DNA of 7,566 bases from Pseudomonadota bacterium (GTDB lineage: Bacteria; Pseudomonadota; Gammaproteobacteria; Xanthomonadales; Rhodanobacteraceae): contig JAJZGE010000075.1 in the NCBI GenBank assembly GCA_021798675.1, forward strand, positions 1 through 7,566. Reading direction: 5' to 3'. Positions 1 to 6,250 of the stretch are shown piece after piece. Every line of letters starts with the position of its first letter. The stretch's first letter is position 1. Both the position numbers and the translations under genes were made by a program. Under the pieces are notes generated by a model, which was not told the DNA's origin, did no database searches, and saw nothing but the letters and a program-made list of their open reading frames with translations.

Positions 1-1025
1 CCGCGCACATCGGCGAGATCATCGCGATGATCCAGAGCCTGATCGCCGGCGGCCACGCCTACGCCGCCGAGGGCCACGTGCTGTTCAACGTCGACGCCTA
101 CCTGGCCTACGGCGCGCTGTCGGGCCGCGACATCGAGGAGCTGATTGCCGGCGCCCGAGTGGAGATCGCCCCGTACAAGCAGAACCCGGCCGACTTCGTG
201 CTGTGGAAACCCTCCACGCCCGAGCTGCCCGGCTGGGACAGCCCGTGGGGCCGCGGCCGGCCGGGCTGGCATATCGAGTGCTCGGCGATGAGCGCCGCGC
301 ACCTGGGCGAAACGATCGACATCCACGCCGGCGGCATCGACCTGCTGTTTCCGCATCACGAGAACGAGATCGCGCAGTCCACCTGCGCCCACGGCGGCAA
401 GATGTTTGCGCGCTGGTGGATGCACAACGGCATGCTCACCTTCGACGGCCGCAAGATGTCCAAGTCGCTGGGCAACGTGCTGCTGGTGCGCGAGTTGCTA
501 CGGCGGCACCCGCCGGAAGCGCTGCGCCTGCTGCTTCTGCGCGGCCATTACCGGCAGCCGCTGGACTGGTCGGACAGCGCCATCGCGCAGGCGATCAGCA
601 CGCTGGACGGCTGGTATCGCGTGCTGCGCGATCTGGCCGCGGTGGCGCTGCCGGCCGGACCGCTGCCAGTGCCCGCGCGGCTGGAAGCCGCCCTCTGCGA
701 CGACCTCAACACGCCGCAGGCGCTGGCCGAGCTGGCCGTGCTGGCCGATGCAGCGCGCCAGCACGGCAGCGCCGAGGGCAAGGCCGAGCTGCTCGGCGGC
801 GGAGCGCTGCTCGGCCTGCTGCAGCAGGATCCGCAGGCCTGGTTCCAGCGCGGTGGCGACGAAGTCGATGGTGAGCGGGTCGAGCGCCTGCTGGAGGAGC
901 GCCGTGCCGCGCGTGCCGCCAGGGACTTCGCCCGCGCCGACGCGATCCGCTCCGAACTGACCGCGATGGGTGTCGCGATCGAGGACAGCGCACAAGGCAC
1001 CCGCTGGAGCGCAGCCAAGACGTGA
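1..1025 (+). CDS. cysS: Cysteinyl-tRNA synthetase, C-terminal ~340 codons (5' end outside window)
   Basis: Class I aminoacyl-tRNA synthetase that charges tRNA-Cys with cysteine in the cytoplasm. The frame is open from base 3. By alignment from memory with the 461-residue E. coli enzyme, about 116 N-terminal residues, including the HIGH motif and first zinc ligand, are missing because the window starts inside the gene. Visible signatures are [12 protein letters not shown] with the zinc-ligand Cys at 279-281, [15 protein letters not shown] with the remaining zinc ligands His and Glu at about 354-368, and the ATP-binding KMSKS loop at 453-467. The C-terminal anticodon-binding helices end in an EDSAQGTRW motif typical of the family. 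The stop is TGA at 1023-1025. It is followed by a palindromic repeat and then sufE, which has its own promoter. Nothing is abnormal in the visible part. Confidence 0.98.
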   Translation, partial: AHIGEIIAMIQSLIAGGHAYAAEGHVLFNVDAYLAYGALSGRDIEELIAGARVEIAPYKQNPADFVLWKPSTPELPGWDSPWGRGRPGWHIECSAMSAAHLGETIDIHAGGIDLLFPHHENEIAQSTCAHGGKMFARWWMHNGMLTFDGRKMSKSLGNVLLVRELLRRHPPEALRLLLLRGHYRQPLDWSDSAIAQAISTLDGWYRVLRDLAAVALPAGPLPVPARLEAALCDDLNTPQALAELAVLADAARQHGSAEGKAELLGGGALLGLLQQDPQAWFQRGGDEVDGERVERLLEERRAARAARDFARADAIRSELTAMGVAIEDSAQGTRWSAAKT

Positions 1026-1030
1026 TCCCT

Positions 1031-1092
1031 GCAGGATCGCACCCTGTGCGCGAACGCTCCCACAAAAGTCATCGCGCGCAGGGTGCTCCTGC
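1031..1092. repeat. REP-like imperfect palindrome between cysS and sufE
   Basis: The left arm (1031-1053) and right arm (1072-1092) are imperfect reverse complements. They share the series GCAGGA, CACCCTG and GCGCGA, with a 2-base bulge and one T/C difference. The loop is about 18 nt and contains CGCTCCCACAAAA. It starts 5 nt after the cysS stop. There is no T-run after the stem, so it does not look like a standard intrinsic terminator, though it could protect the cysS mRNA 3' end. The wording (CACCCTGTGCGCGA and its complement) resembles extragenic palindromes I associate with Xanthomonadales genomes; that attribution is from memory. Confidence 0.6.
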
Positions 1093-1113
1093 ACACGCGC
1101 GCATGAGGCCGGC

Positions 1114-1145
1114 TTGTCGCTTCTCGCCGGAGCGGGCGCGATAAT
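1114..1145 (+). promoter_or_regulatory. Candidate sigma70 promoter of sufE, placed for a leaderless mRNA
   Basis: The -10 candidate GATAAT (1140-1145) matches the consensus at 5 of 6 positions. The -35 candidate TTGTCG (1114-1119) is 20 bp upstream, which is long. A start point 6-8 nt after the -10 would fall on or next to the sufE ATG at 1152. No Shine-Dalgarno sequence lies in the 15 nt before that ATG. Confidence 0.4.
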
Positions 1146-1151
1146 GGGCTG

Positions 1152-1580
1152 ATGACCGAGCCCACCGCCACCGCCGAGCAAGCCCAGCAGCAGATCGCCG
1201 AGGAATTTGCCTTCTTCAGCGACTGGACCGAGCGCTACCAGTACCTGATCGACCTGGGCAAGCAGCTGCCCGCCTTCGACGAGGCGTGCAAGATCGAGGA
1301 CTACCGCGTGCACGGCTGCCAGTCGATGGTGTGGCTGGTGCCAAGCGGCGACGCGGCGAAGATGCACTTCGCGGCGATCAGCGATTCGGCCATCGTCTCG
1401 GGCCTGATCGCGCTGGTGCTGCGCGTCTACTCCGATCGCCCCGCGGCGGAAATCGTCGCCACCGAGCCGCAGTTCATCCACAGCATCGGGCTGGCCAAGC
1501 ACCTGTCGCCAACCCGCTCGAACGGGCTCGCTGCCATGCTGGCCAAGCTGAAGGGCTACGCCGCCGCGACGCTGGCTTGA
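1152..1580 (+). CDS. sufE: SufE-family cysteine desulfurase sulfur acceptor
   Basis: A 142-residue protein of the SufE/CsdE family. SufE accepts persulfide sulfur from a SufS-type cysteine desulfurase and hands it to the Fe-S scaffold (SufBCD) in the cytoplasm. The signature region is YRVHGCQSMVWL; Cys56 corresponds to the sulfur-accepting Cys51 of E. coli SufE. FxFFxDWxERYQYLIDLGKQLP at residues 19-40 and a C-terminal SPTRSNGLAAML motif also fit, and the length is normal. No sufS or sufBCD lies in the window, so this is a detached copy; sitting next to cysS makes a cysteine/sulfur pairing, although the two genes are 126 bp apart. The ATG at 1152 has no recognisable ribosome-binding site, but the preceding -10-like element makes a leaderless transcript plausible. 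CsdE is the alternative name, because sequence alone does not separate the two reliably. Confidence 0.93.
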   Translation: MTEPTATAEQAQQQIAEEFAFFSDWTERYQYLIDLGKQLPAFDEACKIEDYRVHGCQSMVWLVPSGDAAKMHFAAISDSAIVSGLIALVLRVYSDRPAAEIVATEPQFIHSIGLAKHLSPTRSNGLAAMLAKLKGYAAATLA

Positions 1581-1694
1581 CTGGCTACCCGCAGTGCTGG
1601 CTGCACCTGCCCGCGCGTGGCGTGGAAGGCCGCGTGCGGCGGCGCGATGAGGTGCATCAGCGCTTGCAGCACGTCGACGATGCGATCGGGGGCT

Positions 1695-2771
1695 TCATGC
1701 GTTGTCCCTGGCCAGCGGCGCATCCGCGACGGCAAAGCGCGGTTGCAGGTAGCGCGCCGCATGCACCAGCAGCAGCAGCGCCGGCACCTCCACCAGCGGC
1801 CCGATCACCGCGGCAAACGCCACCTTCGAGGCCAGCCCGAACGTGGCGATCGCCACCGCGATGGCCAGCTCGAAATTGTTGCCGGCGGCGGTGAAGGCGA
1901 TCGCGGTGGTGCGCGGATAGTTCGCGCCAACCCAGCGCGCCATGCAGAAGCTCAGGCCGAACATCACGATGAAATAGATCACCAGCGGCAGCGCCACGCG
2001 CAGCACGTCCAGCGGCAGTGCCAGCAGCTCGCCGCCCTTCAGGCTGAACATCGCCACGATGGTGAACAGCAGCGCCACCAGCGTGATCGGCCCGATTCGC
2101 GGCAGGAAGCGCTCGGCGTACCAGCGCTCGCCCTTCGCACGAACCAGCACGCGGCGACTGAGCCAGCCGGCCGCGAACGGAATGCCCAGATAGATCAGCA
2201 CCGCGCCGGCGATGGTGAAGAACGCCACGGGCACCACCTGTCCGGCCAGCCCGAACAGCGGCGGCAGCACGCTCAGGAAAAACCACGCGTAGGCGCCGAA
2301 GGTGAGCAGCTGGAAGATCGCGTTGAACGCCACCAGCCCGGCCGCGTACTGGTTGTCGCCACCGGCCAGCTGGTTCCATACCAGCACCATCGCGATGCAG
2401 CGCGCCAGCCCGATCAGGATCAGCCCGGTCATGTATTCGGGCTGGTCGCGCAGGAACAGCACCGCCAGCGCAAACATCAGCAGCGGCCCGATGATCCAGT
2501 TCTGCAGCAGCGACAGCCACAGCAGCCGGCGATCGGCGAACACCTTGTGCAGCTCCTCGTAGCGCACCCTCGCCAGCGGCGGATACATCATCAACACCAG
2601 GCCGATCGCGATCGGCAGGTTGGTGCTGCCGATGCTTAGCCGATCGAGCGCTGCCGGCAGGCCGGTGAACAGCATTCCCAGCAGCACGCCCAGCACCATC
2701 GCGGCGAAGATCCACAGCGTCAGCCAGCGATCCAGGAACGACAGGCGCAGGCGCGCCGCAGACTCAGCCAT
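1695..2771 (-). CDS. arsB: ACR3-family arsenite efflux transporter
   Basis: A 358-residue inner-membrane carrier of the ACR3 (arsenical resistance-3) family, which exports As(III) using the proton motive force. It begins [12 protein letters not shown] and has about ten hydrophobic segments. It contains [15 protein letters not shown] (about 60-74) and the family hallmark [16 protein letters not shown], whose Cys125 is the thiolate expected in As(III) transport. Later come [10 protein letters not shown] with conserved Glu301 and [12 protein letters not shown] near the end. It is not the unrelated ArsB antiporter of the E. coli plasmid, although arsB is often used as its symbol. Upstream ATGs in the same frame exist, but the ATG at 2771-2769 fits the family N-terminus and overlaps the arsC stop (ATGGCTGA), so the two are probably translationally coupled. 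It is the last recognised gene of the arsRC-acr3 operon. Confidence 0.96.
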   Translation of the reverse strand: MAESAARLRLSFLDRWLTLWIFAAMVLGVLLGMLFTGLPAALDRLSIGSTNLPIAIGLVLMMYPPLARVRYEELHKVFADRRLLWLSLLQNWIIGPLLMFALAVLFLRDQPEYMTGLILIGLARCIAMVLVWNQLAGGDNQYAAGLVAFNAIFQLLTFGAYAWFFLSVLPPLFGLAGQVVPVAFFTIAGAVLIYLGIPFAAGWLSRRVLVRAKGERWYAERFLPRIGPITLVALLFTIVAMFSLKGGELLALPLDVLRVALPLVIYFIVMFGLSFCMARWVGANYPRTTAIAFTAAGNNFELAIAVAIATFGLASKVAFAAVIGPLVEVPALLLLVHAARYLQPRFAVADAPLARDNA

Positions 2772-3306
2772 GCCGGCTCTCCCGATGATCCGCAACGCCG
2801 GCCGAGGCCCCGTCGCTGGCGCCGATCGCCGCGAGCTGCGCACGCAGCGCCGCCGGTTCCAGCCGCTGCATCGGCAGCGCGACGAACGCTGCGATGCGAT
2901 TTCGCAGATAGCCCCATGCCTTCACGAACGCCGCCTTTTGCTCAAGCGCCGAGCCCTGCACGGCGGCTGGATCCTCGATGCCCCAATGTGCGCTGACCGG
3001 ATGCCCGAGCCACACCGGACAGGCTTCGCCGGCCGCGTTGTCGCAGACGGTGAAGATGAAATCCATCGTGGGTGCCGCCGCCTGCTCGAACTCGTCCCAG
3101 CTTTTCGAACGCAGACCGTCGAGCGGGAAATCCAGGCTGCGCAGCAGCTCCAGGGCCAGCGGATGCACCTCGCCCCTTGGCTGGCTGCCGGCCGAATAGG
3201 CGCGAAACCGGCCGTTGCCGAGATGGTTGAGCAGGCTTTCGGCCAGGATCGAGCGCGCCGAATTGCCGGTGCACAGAAACAGCACGTTGAACACTTGTTC
3301 GGTCAT
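2764..3306 (-). CDS. arsC: Arsenate reductase, low-molecular-weight phosphatase type
   Basis: A 180-residue cytoplasmic enzyme that reduces arsenate to arsenite. The phosphatase-like active-site loop is C12-TGNSA-R18 followed by Ser19 (CX5R-S). Two further cysteines, C88 and C96 in [15 protein letters not shown], are placed for the cysteine relay of this class, which finishes in a disulfide reduced by thioredoxin or a glutaredoxin system. HWGIEDPAA carries the conserved catalytic Asp at about residue 112. About 30 C-terminal residues (150-180), rich in Ala and Arg, extend beyond the core and look poorly conserved. The chosen ATG (3306-3304) overlaps the arsR stop as ATGA; the longer open frame upstream lies inside arsR and lacks homology. 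The stop overlaps the acr3 start by 8 nt. It is not the unrelated E. coli plasmid-type ArsC. Confidence 0.95.
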   Translation of the reverse strand: MTEQVFNVLFLCTGNSARSILAESLLNHLGNGRFRAYSAGSQPRGEVHPLALELLRSLDFPLDGLRSKSWDEFEQAAAPTMDFIFTVCDNAAGEACPVWLGHPVSAHWGIEDPAAVQGSALEQKAAFVKAWGYLRNRIAAFVALPMQRLEPAALRAQLAAIGASDGASAGVADHRESRHG

Positions 3307-3656
3307 GATTTCACTTTCGGGGTGGGGCAGCACGGGGCCAGCGCCTGCAGCAGCGGCTGGCACAGTTCGGGGCTGGCGCCACAGCAGTCCTCGGCCAGGA
3401 ACAGCATCAGGCGACGCAAATGATCGAGCTCGGCGCGATAGATGATCGAACGCCCCTGCCGCTCCGCGCGCGCCAGCCCGGCGCGCGTCAGGATCGCCAG
3501 ATGTGAGGACATGGTGTTCTGCGGCACCGCCAGCGCCGTCGCCACGTCGCCGGCCGCCAGTCCAAGCGGCTCGTGGGCAACCAGCACGCGGAACGCGTCG
3601 AGCCGGGTGGCCTGGGCCAGCGCTGCAAGCGCGGTCAATGCAGATTCTTTATCCAT
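3303..3656 (-). CDS. arsR: ArsR-family arsenite-responsive repressor
   Basis: A 117-residue winged-helix repressor of the ArsR/SmtB family that releases the ars promoter when As(III) binds. The recognition region is [31 protein letters not shown] (about 43-73), with the wing after it. The ELCVCD metal site of classical ArsR in helix alpha3 is absent; position 38-42 reads VATAL. Instead there are C91-C92 and C99 in [11 protein letters not shown] plus C109-C110 at the tail, so the As(III) site is probably C-terminal, as in the Acidithiobacillus-type ArsR. That comparison is from memory. The start ATG (3656-3654) lies directly beside a palindrome and the promoter. It is the first gene of arsR-arsC-acr3 and overlaps arsC by 4 nt, implying autoregulation. 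Confidence 0.95.
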   Translation of the reverse strand: MDKESALTALAALAQATRLDAFRVLVAHEPLGLAAGDVATALAVPQNTMSSHLAILTRAGLARAERQGRSIIYRAELDHLRRLMLFLAEDCCGASPELCQPLLQALAPCCPTPKVKS

Positions 3657-3676
3657 ATATCCAGAATTACAGATAT
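3657..3676 (-). promoter_or_regulatory. Candidate ArsR operator (ATATC-N10-GATAT inverted repeat)
   Basis: A perfect 5-bp inverted repeat, ATATC (3657-3661) and GATAT (3672-3676), with a 10-bp spacer that is itself AT-rich. It ends directly against the arsR ATG and overlaps the putative -10. It lies in an AT-rich island (about 3650-3683) that contrasts with the GC-rich surroundings. The position is what an autoregulatory ArsR site needs; binding is inferred. Confidence 0.55.
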
Positions 3677-3700
3677 TAAATAACCGTGCAAGCCCGCCAA
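3673..3700 (-). promoter_or_regulatory. Candidate promoter of the ars operon
   Basis: Read on the - strand: TTGGCG (3700-3695, 4/6 to the -35 consensus), a 16-bp spacer, then TAATAT (3678-3673, 4/6 to the -10). The predicted start lies about 10 nt before the arsR ATG. The -10 overlaps the inverted repeat at 3657-3676, so a bound repressor would block polymerase. A second possible -35, TTGCAC (3691-3686), has no good -10 at the right distance. Confidence 0.4.
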
Positions 3701-3704
3701 CGCA

Positions 3705-3729
3705 GAAGCCCCGCACGGGGCGGGGCTTC
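3705..3729 (-). terminator. Hairpin terminator downstream of dksA
   Basis: A perfect 10-bp stem GAAGCCCCGC / GCGGGGCTTC with a 5-nt loop (3715-3719), 30 nt past the dksA stop and just before the ars promoter. The 3' side on the - strand reads CTTCTGCGTT, only a weak T-run. The stem is very stable, so an intrinsic or RNA-processing terminator that insulates ars from dksA read-through is the best reading. Confidence 0.7.
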
Positions 3730-3759
3730 CAGTGGTTGCTCGCAGTGGCGCCGATGCTT

Positions 3760-4965
3760 TCAGTCGCCCATCTGCTTCTGCAGATGCTCACGCCGCTCCT
3801 GCGCATCCAGCGACAGCGTGGCGATCGGACGCGCATCCAGCCGATCGATGCCGATTTCCTCGTCGGTTTCCTCGCAGAAACCGTAGCTGCCCTCCTCAAT
3901 CCGGCGCAGCGCCTTGTCGATCTTGGAAATCAGCTTGCGATAGCGATCACGGGTACGCAGTTCCAGCGAGTTCTCGGTTTCGCGGGTGGCGCGCTCGGCC
4001 TCGTCGCCCACGTCACGCACCTCGTCGCGCAGGTTGTCCATCGTCTGGCGCGACTCTTCCACCAGCTGATCACGCCAGTCGCGCAGCTTGTTGCGGAAGT
4101 AGGCCAGGTGCTGCGGATTCATGTACTCCTCGCCGCTGGAAGGGTGGTATCCCTTGGGCAGGATGATGGTGGTGGTGGATGGCAGTGCGTAGCGCCCGTC
4201 TTCGCGGGTGATGCCGTTATCGAGTTTTTTTACAGCCAGTTTATTCATGGAGGACGACGAGGTTTTCTGATTTTTGTTGGAGGAAGCGTGAGGTGCGGCA
4301 GCCGTGGCTGCACGCGGCGTCACCATGGCGGTGGCGCTCGCCACCTTGCCCTTGTAGAGCGTGGTGGAGGGCGGCGGGGATACGTGCTTGACCGGCGCGA
4401 TCGGCGCCGGCTTGGCGGACTTGCCGTCTGGCTTTGCCGTGGGCTTGCTGGCCGACTGCAGAGCAGGCTTTGCCGCCGGCCTGGTTGGCGCCGCATGTTT
4501 CTTGATTGCTGCCGAGGGCGCCGGCTTGGCCGGTGCCTTGGCTGCCGTTTTGCCCACCGCAGCCTTGGGGGCCGGCGCTTTCTTGGCGACGACTTTCTTC
4601 GGCGCAACTTGCTTCACCGCTGCCGGTTTGGCGGCGGCTTTTTTCGGCGCGAACTTGACCGGCTTCGCGACTTTTCCAGGGAGGGATTTGGCGACGGCAA
4701 CCTTCTTCGCTGCGGGCTTCTTCGCGGCGGCGGGCTTCGGGAACACTTTCTTCGCAGCCGCTTTCGCCGCCGTCTTTTTCACCACTGCCTTGCTGGGCGC
4801 AGGTTTGGCTGCGACGCGCGTCGTTTTGCTGGATGCCTTGCTGCTCTTCACCGCCTGCCCCTTGCTGGCCACTGCCTTCGACCTGGTCTTGACATCCTGC
4901 GCCTTGGCCGAAGTCTTGCCCTTGTGTGCCTTGGCAGCGGTCGAACTACGCGTCGTTTTCGCCAT
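3760..4965 (-). CDS. dksA: DksA-family RNA polymerase-binding regulator with long Lys/Ala/Pro-rich N-terminal tail
   Basis: A 401-residue protein whose last ~130 residues match DksA, the RNA polymerase secondary-channel factor that works with ppGpp in the stringent response. The coiled-coil region includes residues 326-345 with [13 protein letters not shown] and [16 protein letters not shown]. The zinc-finger region is degenerate: of the four Cys positions only C364 remains, with T367, S385 and A388 at the others (CX2T-X17-SX2A). This resembles zinc-independent DksA2-type paralogues. The coiled-coil tip reads DEAERA, so the usual DxA has Glu324 in place of Asp and keeps Ala326. Residues 1 to ~240 are a low-complexity tail rich in AAKP, KKAA and PAKP units, like the C-terminal tail of histone H1 or AlgP; E. 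coli DksA (151 aa) has none. The ATG at 4965 is preceded by GAAGGGAT and by a promoter. An internal in-frame ATG (residue 240) would give a 162-aa DksA of ordinary size but lacks a ribosome-binding site. Confidence 0.92.
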   Translation of the reverse strand: MAKTTRSSTAAKAHKGKTSAKAQDVKTRSKAVASKGQAVKSSKASSKTTRVAAKPAPSKAVVKKTAAKAAAKKVFPKPAAAKKPAAKKVAVAKSLPGKVAKPVKFAPKKAAAKPAAVKQVAPKKVVAKKAPAPKAAVGKTAAKAPAKPAPSAAIKKHAAPTRPAAKPALQSASKPTAKPDGKSAKPAPIAPVKHVSPPPSTTLYKGKVASATAMVTPRAATAAAPHASSNKNQKTSSSSMNKLAVKKLDNGITREDGRYALPSTTTIILPKGYHPSSGEEYMNPQHLAYFRNKLRDWRDQLVEESRQTMDNLRDEVRDVGDEAERATRETENSLELRTRDRYRKLISKIDKALRRIEEGSYGFCEETDEEIGIDRLDARPIATLSLDAQERREHLQKQMGD

Positions 4966-4999
4966 ATCCCTTCACCGTTTTTGGCCGTGGCGGCCGGGT

Positions 5000-5028
5000 G
5001 TTATAGCCCATGTGTACTACACCAGCAA
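5000..5028 (-). promoter_or_regulatory. Candidate sigma70 promoter of dksA
   Basis: On the - strand: TTGCTG (5028-5023) as -35, a 17-bp spacer, TATAAC (5005-5000) as -10 (5/6 to consensus). The predicted transcript starts near 4993, giving a leader of ~28 nt that contains the GAAGGG ribosome-binding site. One copy of the TGTACTAC repeat lies inside the spacer. Confidence 0.55.
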
Positions 5029-5057
5029 GCAACTTCTGGAATACTTGTACTACTCCA
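5013..5057. repeat. Two direct 12-bp repeats, 33 bp apart, between dksA and yidD
   Basis: TGTACTACACCA (5013-5024) and TGTACTACTCCA (5046-5057) are identical except for one base. They start exactly 33 bp apart, about three DNA turns, so both would face the same side of the helix. One falls within the dksA promoter spacer and the other upstream of its -35, also just upstream of yidD. The pattern suggests paired binding sites for a regulator; no known regulator motif is recognised. Confidence 0.5.
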
Positions 5058-5079
5058 TGCCGCAGGCCGTACTGGCAAC

Positions 5080-5352
5080 GTGAACATCCCTACCCGCTTG
5101 ATACTGTGGTTGCTGCGTTTGTACAAGCGCTGGCTCAGCCCTCTGCTTGGACAGCGCTGCCGCTTCCACCCCGGCTGCTCCGATTATGCACGCATTGCCC
5201 TGGTACGCTTCGGTCCGTGGCGAGGCAGCCTGCTCGCCGGGTGGCGGCTGCTGCGCTGCCAGCCGCTCTGCGCCGGAGGCGACGACCCGGTTCCCGAGCA
5301 CTTCCACTTCCCGCGCTGCCGCAGTCAGCAAGATTCACCCGATGTCGACTGA
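5080..5352 (+). CDS. yidD: YidD, membrane protein insertion efficiency factor
   Basis: A 90-residue member of the YidD (DUF37) family, a small inner-membrane-associated protein that assists insertion of membrane proteins with YidC. The match covers the full length: [24 protein letters not shown] (about 14-37) with C27 and C33, [30 protein letters not shown] (about 43-72) with C60, and an N-terminal amphipathic hydrophobic stretch ILWLLRLY. The start is the GTG at 5080; the nearest upstream ATG (5057) is out of frame. No strong ribosome-binding site is visible. In many gammaproteobacteria yidD sits between rnpA and yidC, but here it stands alone, divergent from dksA and convergent with thpR. 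The frame is open far upstream only because the antisense of the dksA tail is open; that part has no homology. Confidence 0.93.
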   Translation: MNIPTRLILWLLRLYKRWLSPLLGQRCRFHPGCSDYARIALVRFGPWRGSLLAGWRLLRCQPLCAGGDDPVPEHFHFPRCRSQQDSPDVD

Positions 5353-5569
5353 CAGCCCACCCAGCCGAAAGCGGCAGGCAGGGACGAAAGTCGGGGACGC
5401 GTGAATGGCCTTGGAACGATGTCCGAGGTTGGCTATCGCGTTACGGCAGATGCGCTCCAAAAGCATTGCTCAATACAAATCCGGCGCGCGCGTCGGCGCA
5501 CAAACCGCTGGCGGGCATCGACGGCGGACACGCCGATCAGCCGGCCCGCGGCGAGCCGAACAGGTCGTG
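5353..5569. other. Non-coding gap between yidD and thpR with RNA-like hairpins
   Basis: A 217-bp convergent intergenic region with no convincing gene. It contains two GGGACG copies 13 nt apart (5381 and 5394), a short GAC-GAAA-GTC tetraloop hairpin (5383-5392), and a better stem at 5409-5428. In that stem CCTTGGA pairs with TCCGAGG (7 bp, one G-U) around the loop ACGATG, extendable by two G-U pairs to 5407-5430. No intrinsic terminator is seen. I do not recognise a known RNA family. Confidence 0.4.
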
Positions 5570-6226
5570 TTACTGGAGCAACTCAGGCAGGTTATCTAGG
5601 CCGATCAGGTCGAAACGCTCGGGTTCGGGCGCGACGCCCAGCGGCCAGCGGCCGATCACTTCGTGACGGGACTGGCCGAAGAAGCTGCGGATCAGCACGA
5701 ACTCGCGCGCGATCCAGCCGATCGGCGTCATCGACTCCTGTACCGCGTCGATGCTGCTGCCGCGCAGCAGGGTGACGTGCGGCAGGTAGCTGGAGACGCC
5801 AACGACGCGCAGCCCAAGCTGCTGCTGCGCCTCCGCGATGGAGCGGCGCAGGGCCAGGGTAGCGGCTGCGGTGGGATTGTCCGCACCCAACACGAACGGG
5901 AACTGGTTGTCATGCGCTGCGCTGAGCCGCATCGCCGAATCCAGCGTCACGGGGAATGCGGTGGCGCGCACCTTTCCGGCGGCAGCCATCAGCATGCTTT
6001 CCAGCGACTGTTCCAGCCACTCCGGCTTGCCCATGTCGCACAGGGTGAGGTGCAGATCGCGGGGATCCACCGGGGTACCGGTCAGCCGGTGCGACTTGCG
6101 GAAGCGTTCGCCGGTCCGCGAGATTTCCTCACGTGCCGGCTCGTCCGGCAGCAGCGCGAAGAAGAAGTGCATGCCGCGCGCCGGCAGGCGGCCGTGCGGC
6201 AGGATCGGATTGGTGCGCAGTTCCAT
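5570..6226 (-). CDS. thpR: RNA 2',3'-cyclic phosphodiesterase (2H phosphoesterase superfamily)
   Basis: A 218-residue protein of the ThpR/LigT family, which opens RNA 2',3'-cyclic phosphates and was first known for 2'-5' RNA ligase activity. Both catalytic HxTx motifs are present: H59-L-T-L62 in RDLHLTLCDMG and H150-V-T-L153 in LPHVTLLRG, with the usual ~90-residue spacing. FFALLPDEPAREEI (22-35) is the typical first strand and helix. The assigned ATG (6226) gives an 18-residue leader (about 1-18) before MHFFFALLPD. Because the family usually begins near MRLFFAL, the ATG at 6172 is an alternative start, but neither has a clear ribosome-binding site. It lies 117 bp downstream of the 124-aa hypothetical gene on the same strand; a perfect inverted repeat lies in that gap. 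Confidence 0.9.
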   Translation of the reverse strand: MELRTNPILPHGRLPARGMHFFFALLPDEPAREEISRTGERFRKSHRLTGTPVDPRDLHLTLCDMGKPEWLEQSLESMLMAAAGKVRATAFPVTLDSAMRLSAAHDNQFPFVLGADNPTAAATLALRRSIAEAQQQLGLRVVGVSSYLPHVTLLRGSSIDAVQESMTPIGWIAREFVLIRSFFGQSRHEVIGRWPLGVAPEPERFDLIGLDNLPELLQ

Positions 6227-6250
6227 GGTGCCCCACCGGCTTCCGGTCGT

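Noticed and set aside
498..1502. A 334-codon open frame on the - strand across cysS and sufE
   Set aside because: It is antisense to two well-supported genes and spans their intergenic repeat.
1556..1762. A 68-codon - strand frame after acr3, reading [21 protein letters not shown], as an arsenic-operon gene remnant
   Set aside because: It overlaps acr3 in another frame, has no start at the coupling site and matches no ars-associated family I know.
1617..2639. A 340-codon Gln/His/Arg-rich open frame on the + strand
   Set aside because: Complement of acr3, which has full-length homology. The Gln/His-rich composition is the usual antisense artefact of membrane-protein codons.
3442..5352. A 636-codon open frame on the + strand ending in yidD
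   Set aside because: Only the last 90 codons (from GTG 5080) match a known family. The rest is antisense to arsR and dksA, with Arg/Gly/Leu-rich shadow composition typical of the complement of a Lys/Ala-rich tail.
5381..5430. A c-di-GMP (GEMM-type) riboswitch, suggested by GAAAG and GGGACGC
   Set aside because: The second half of the GEMM consensus (receptor helix and GGTAGGTAGC part) is absent, and the downstream gene lies on the opposite strand.
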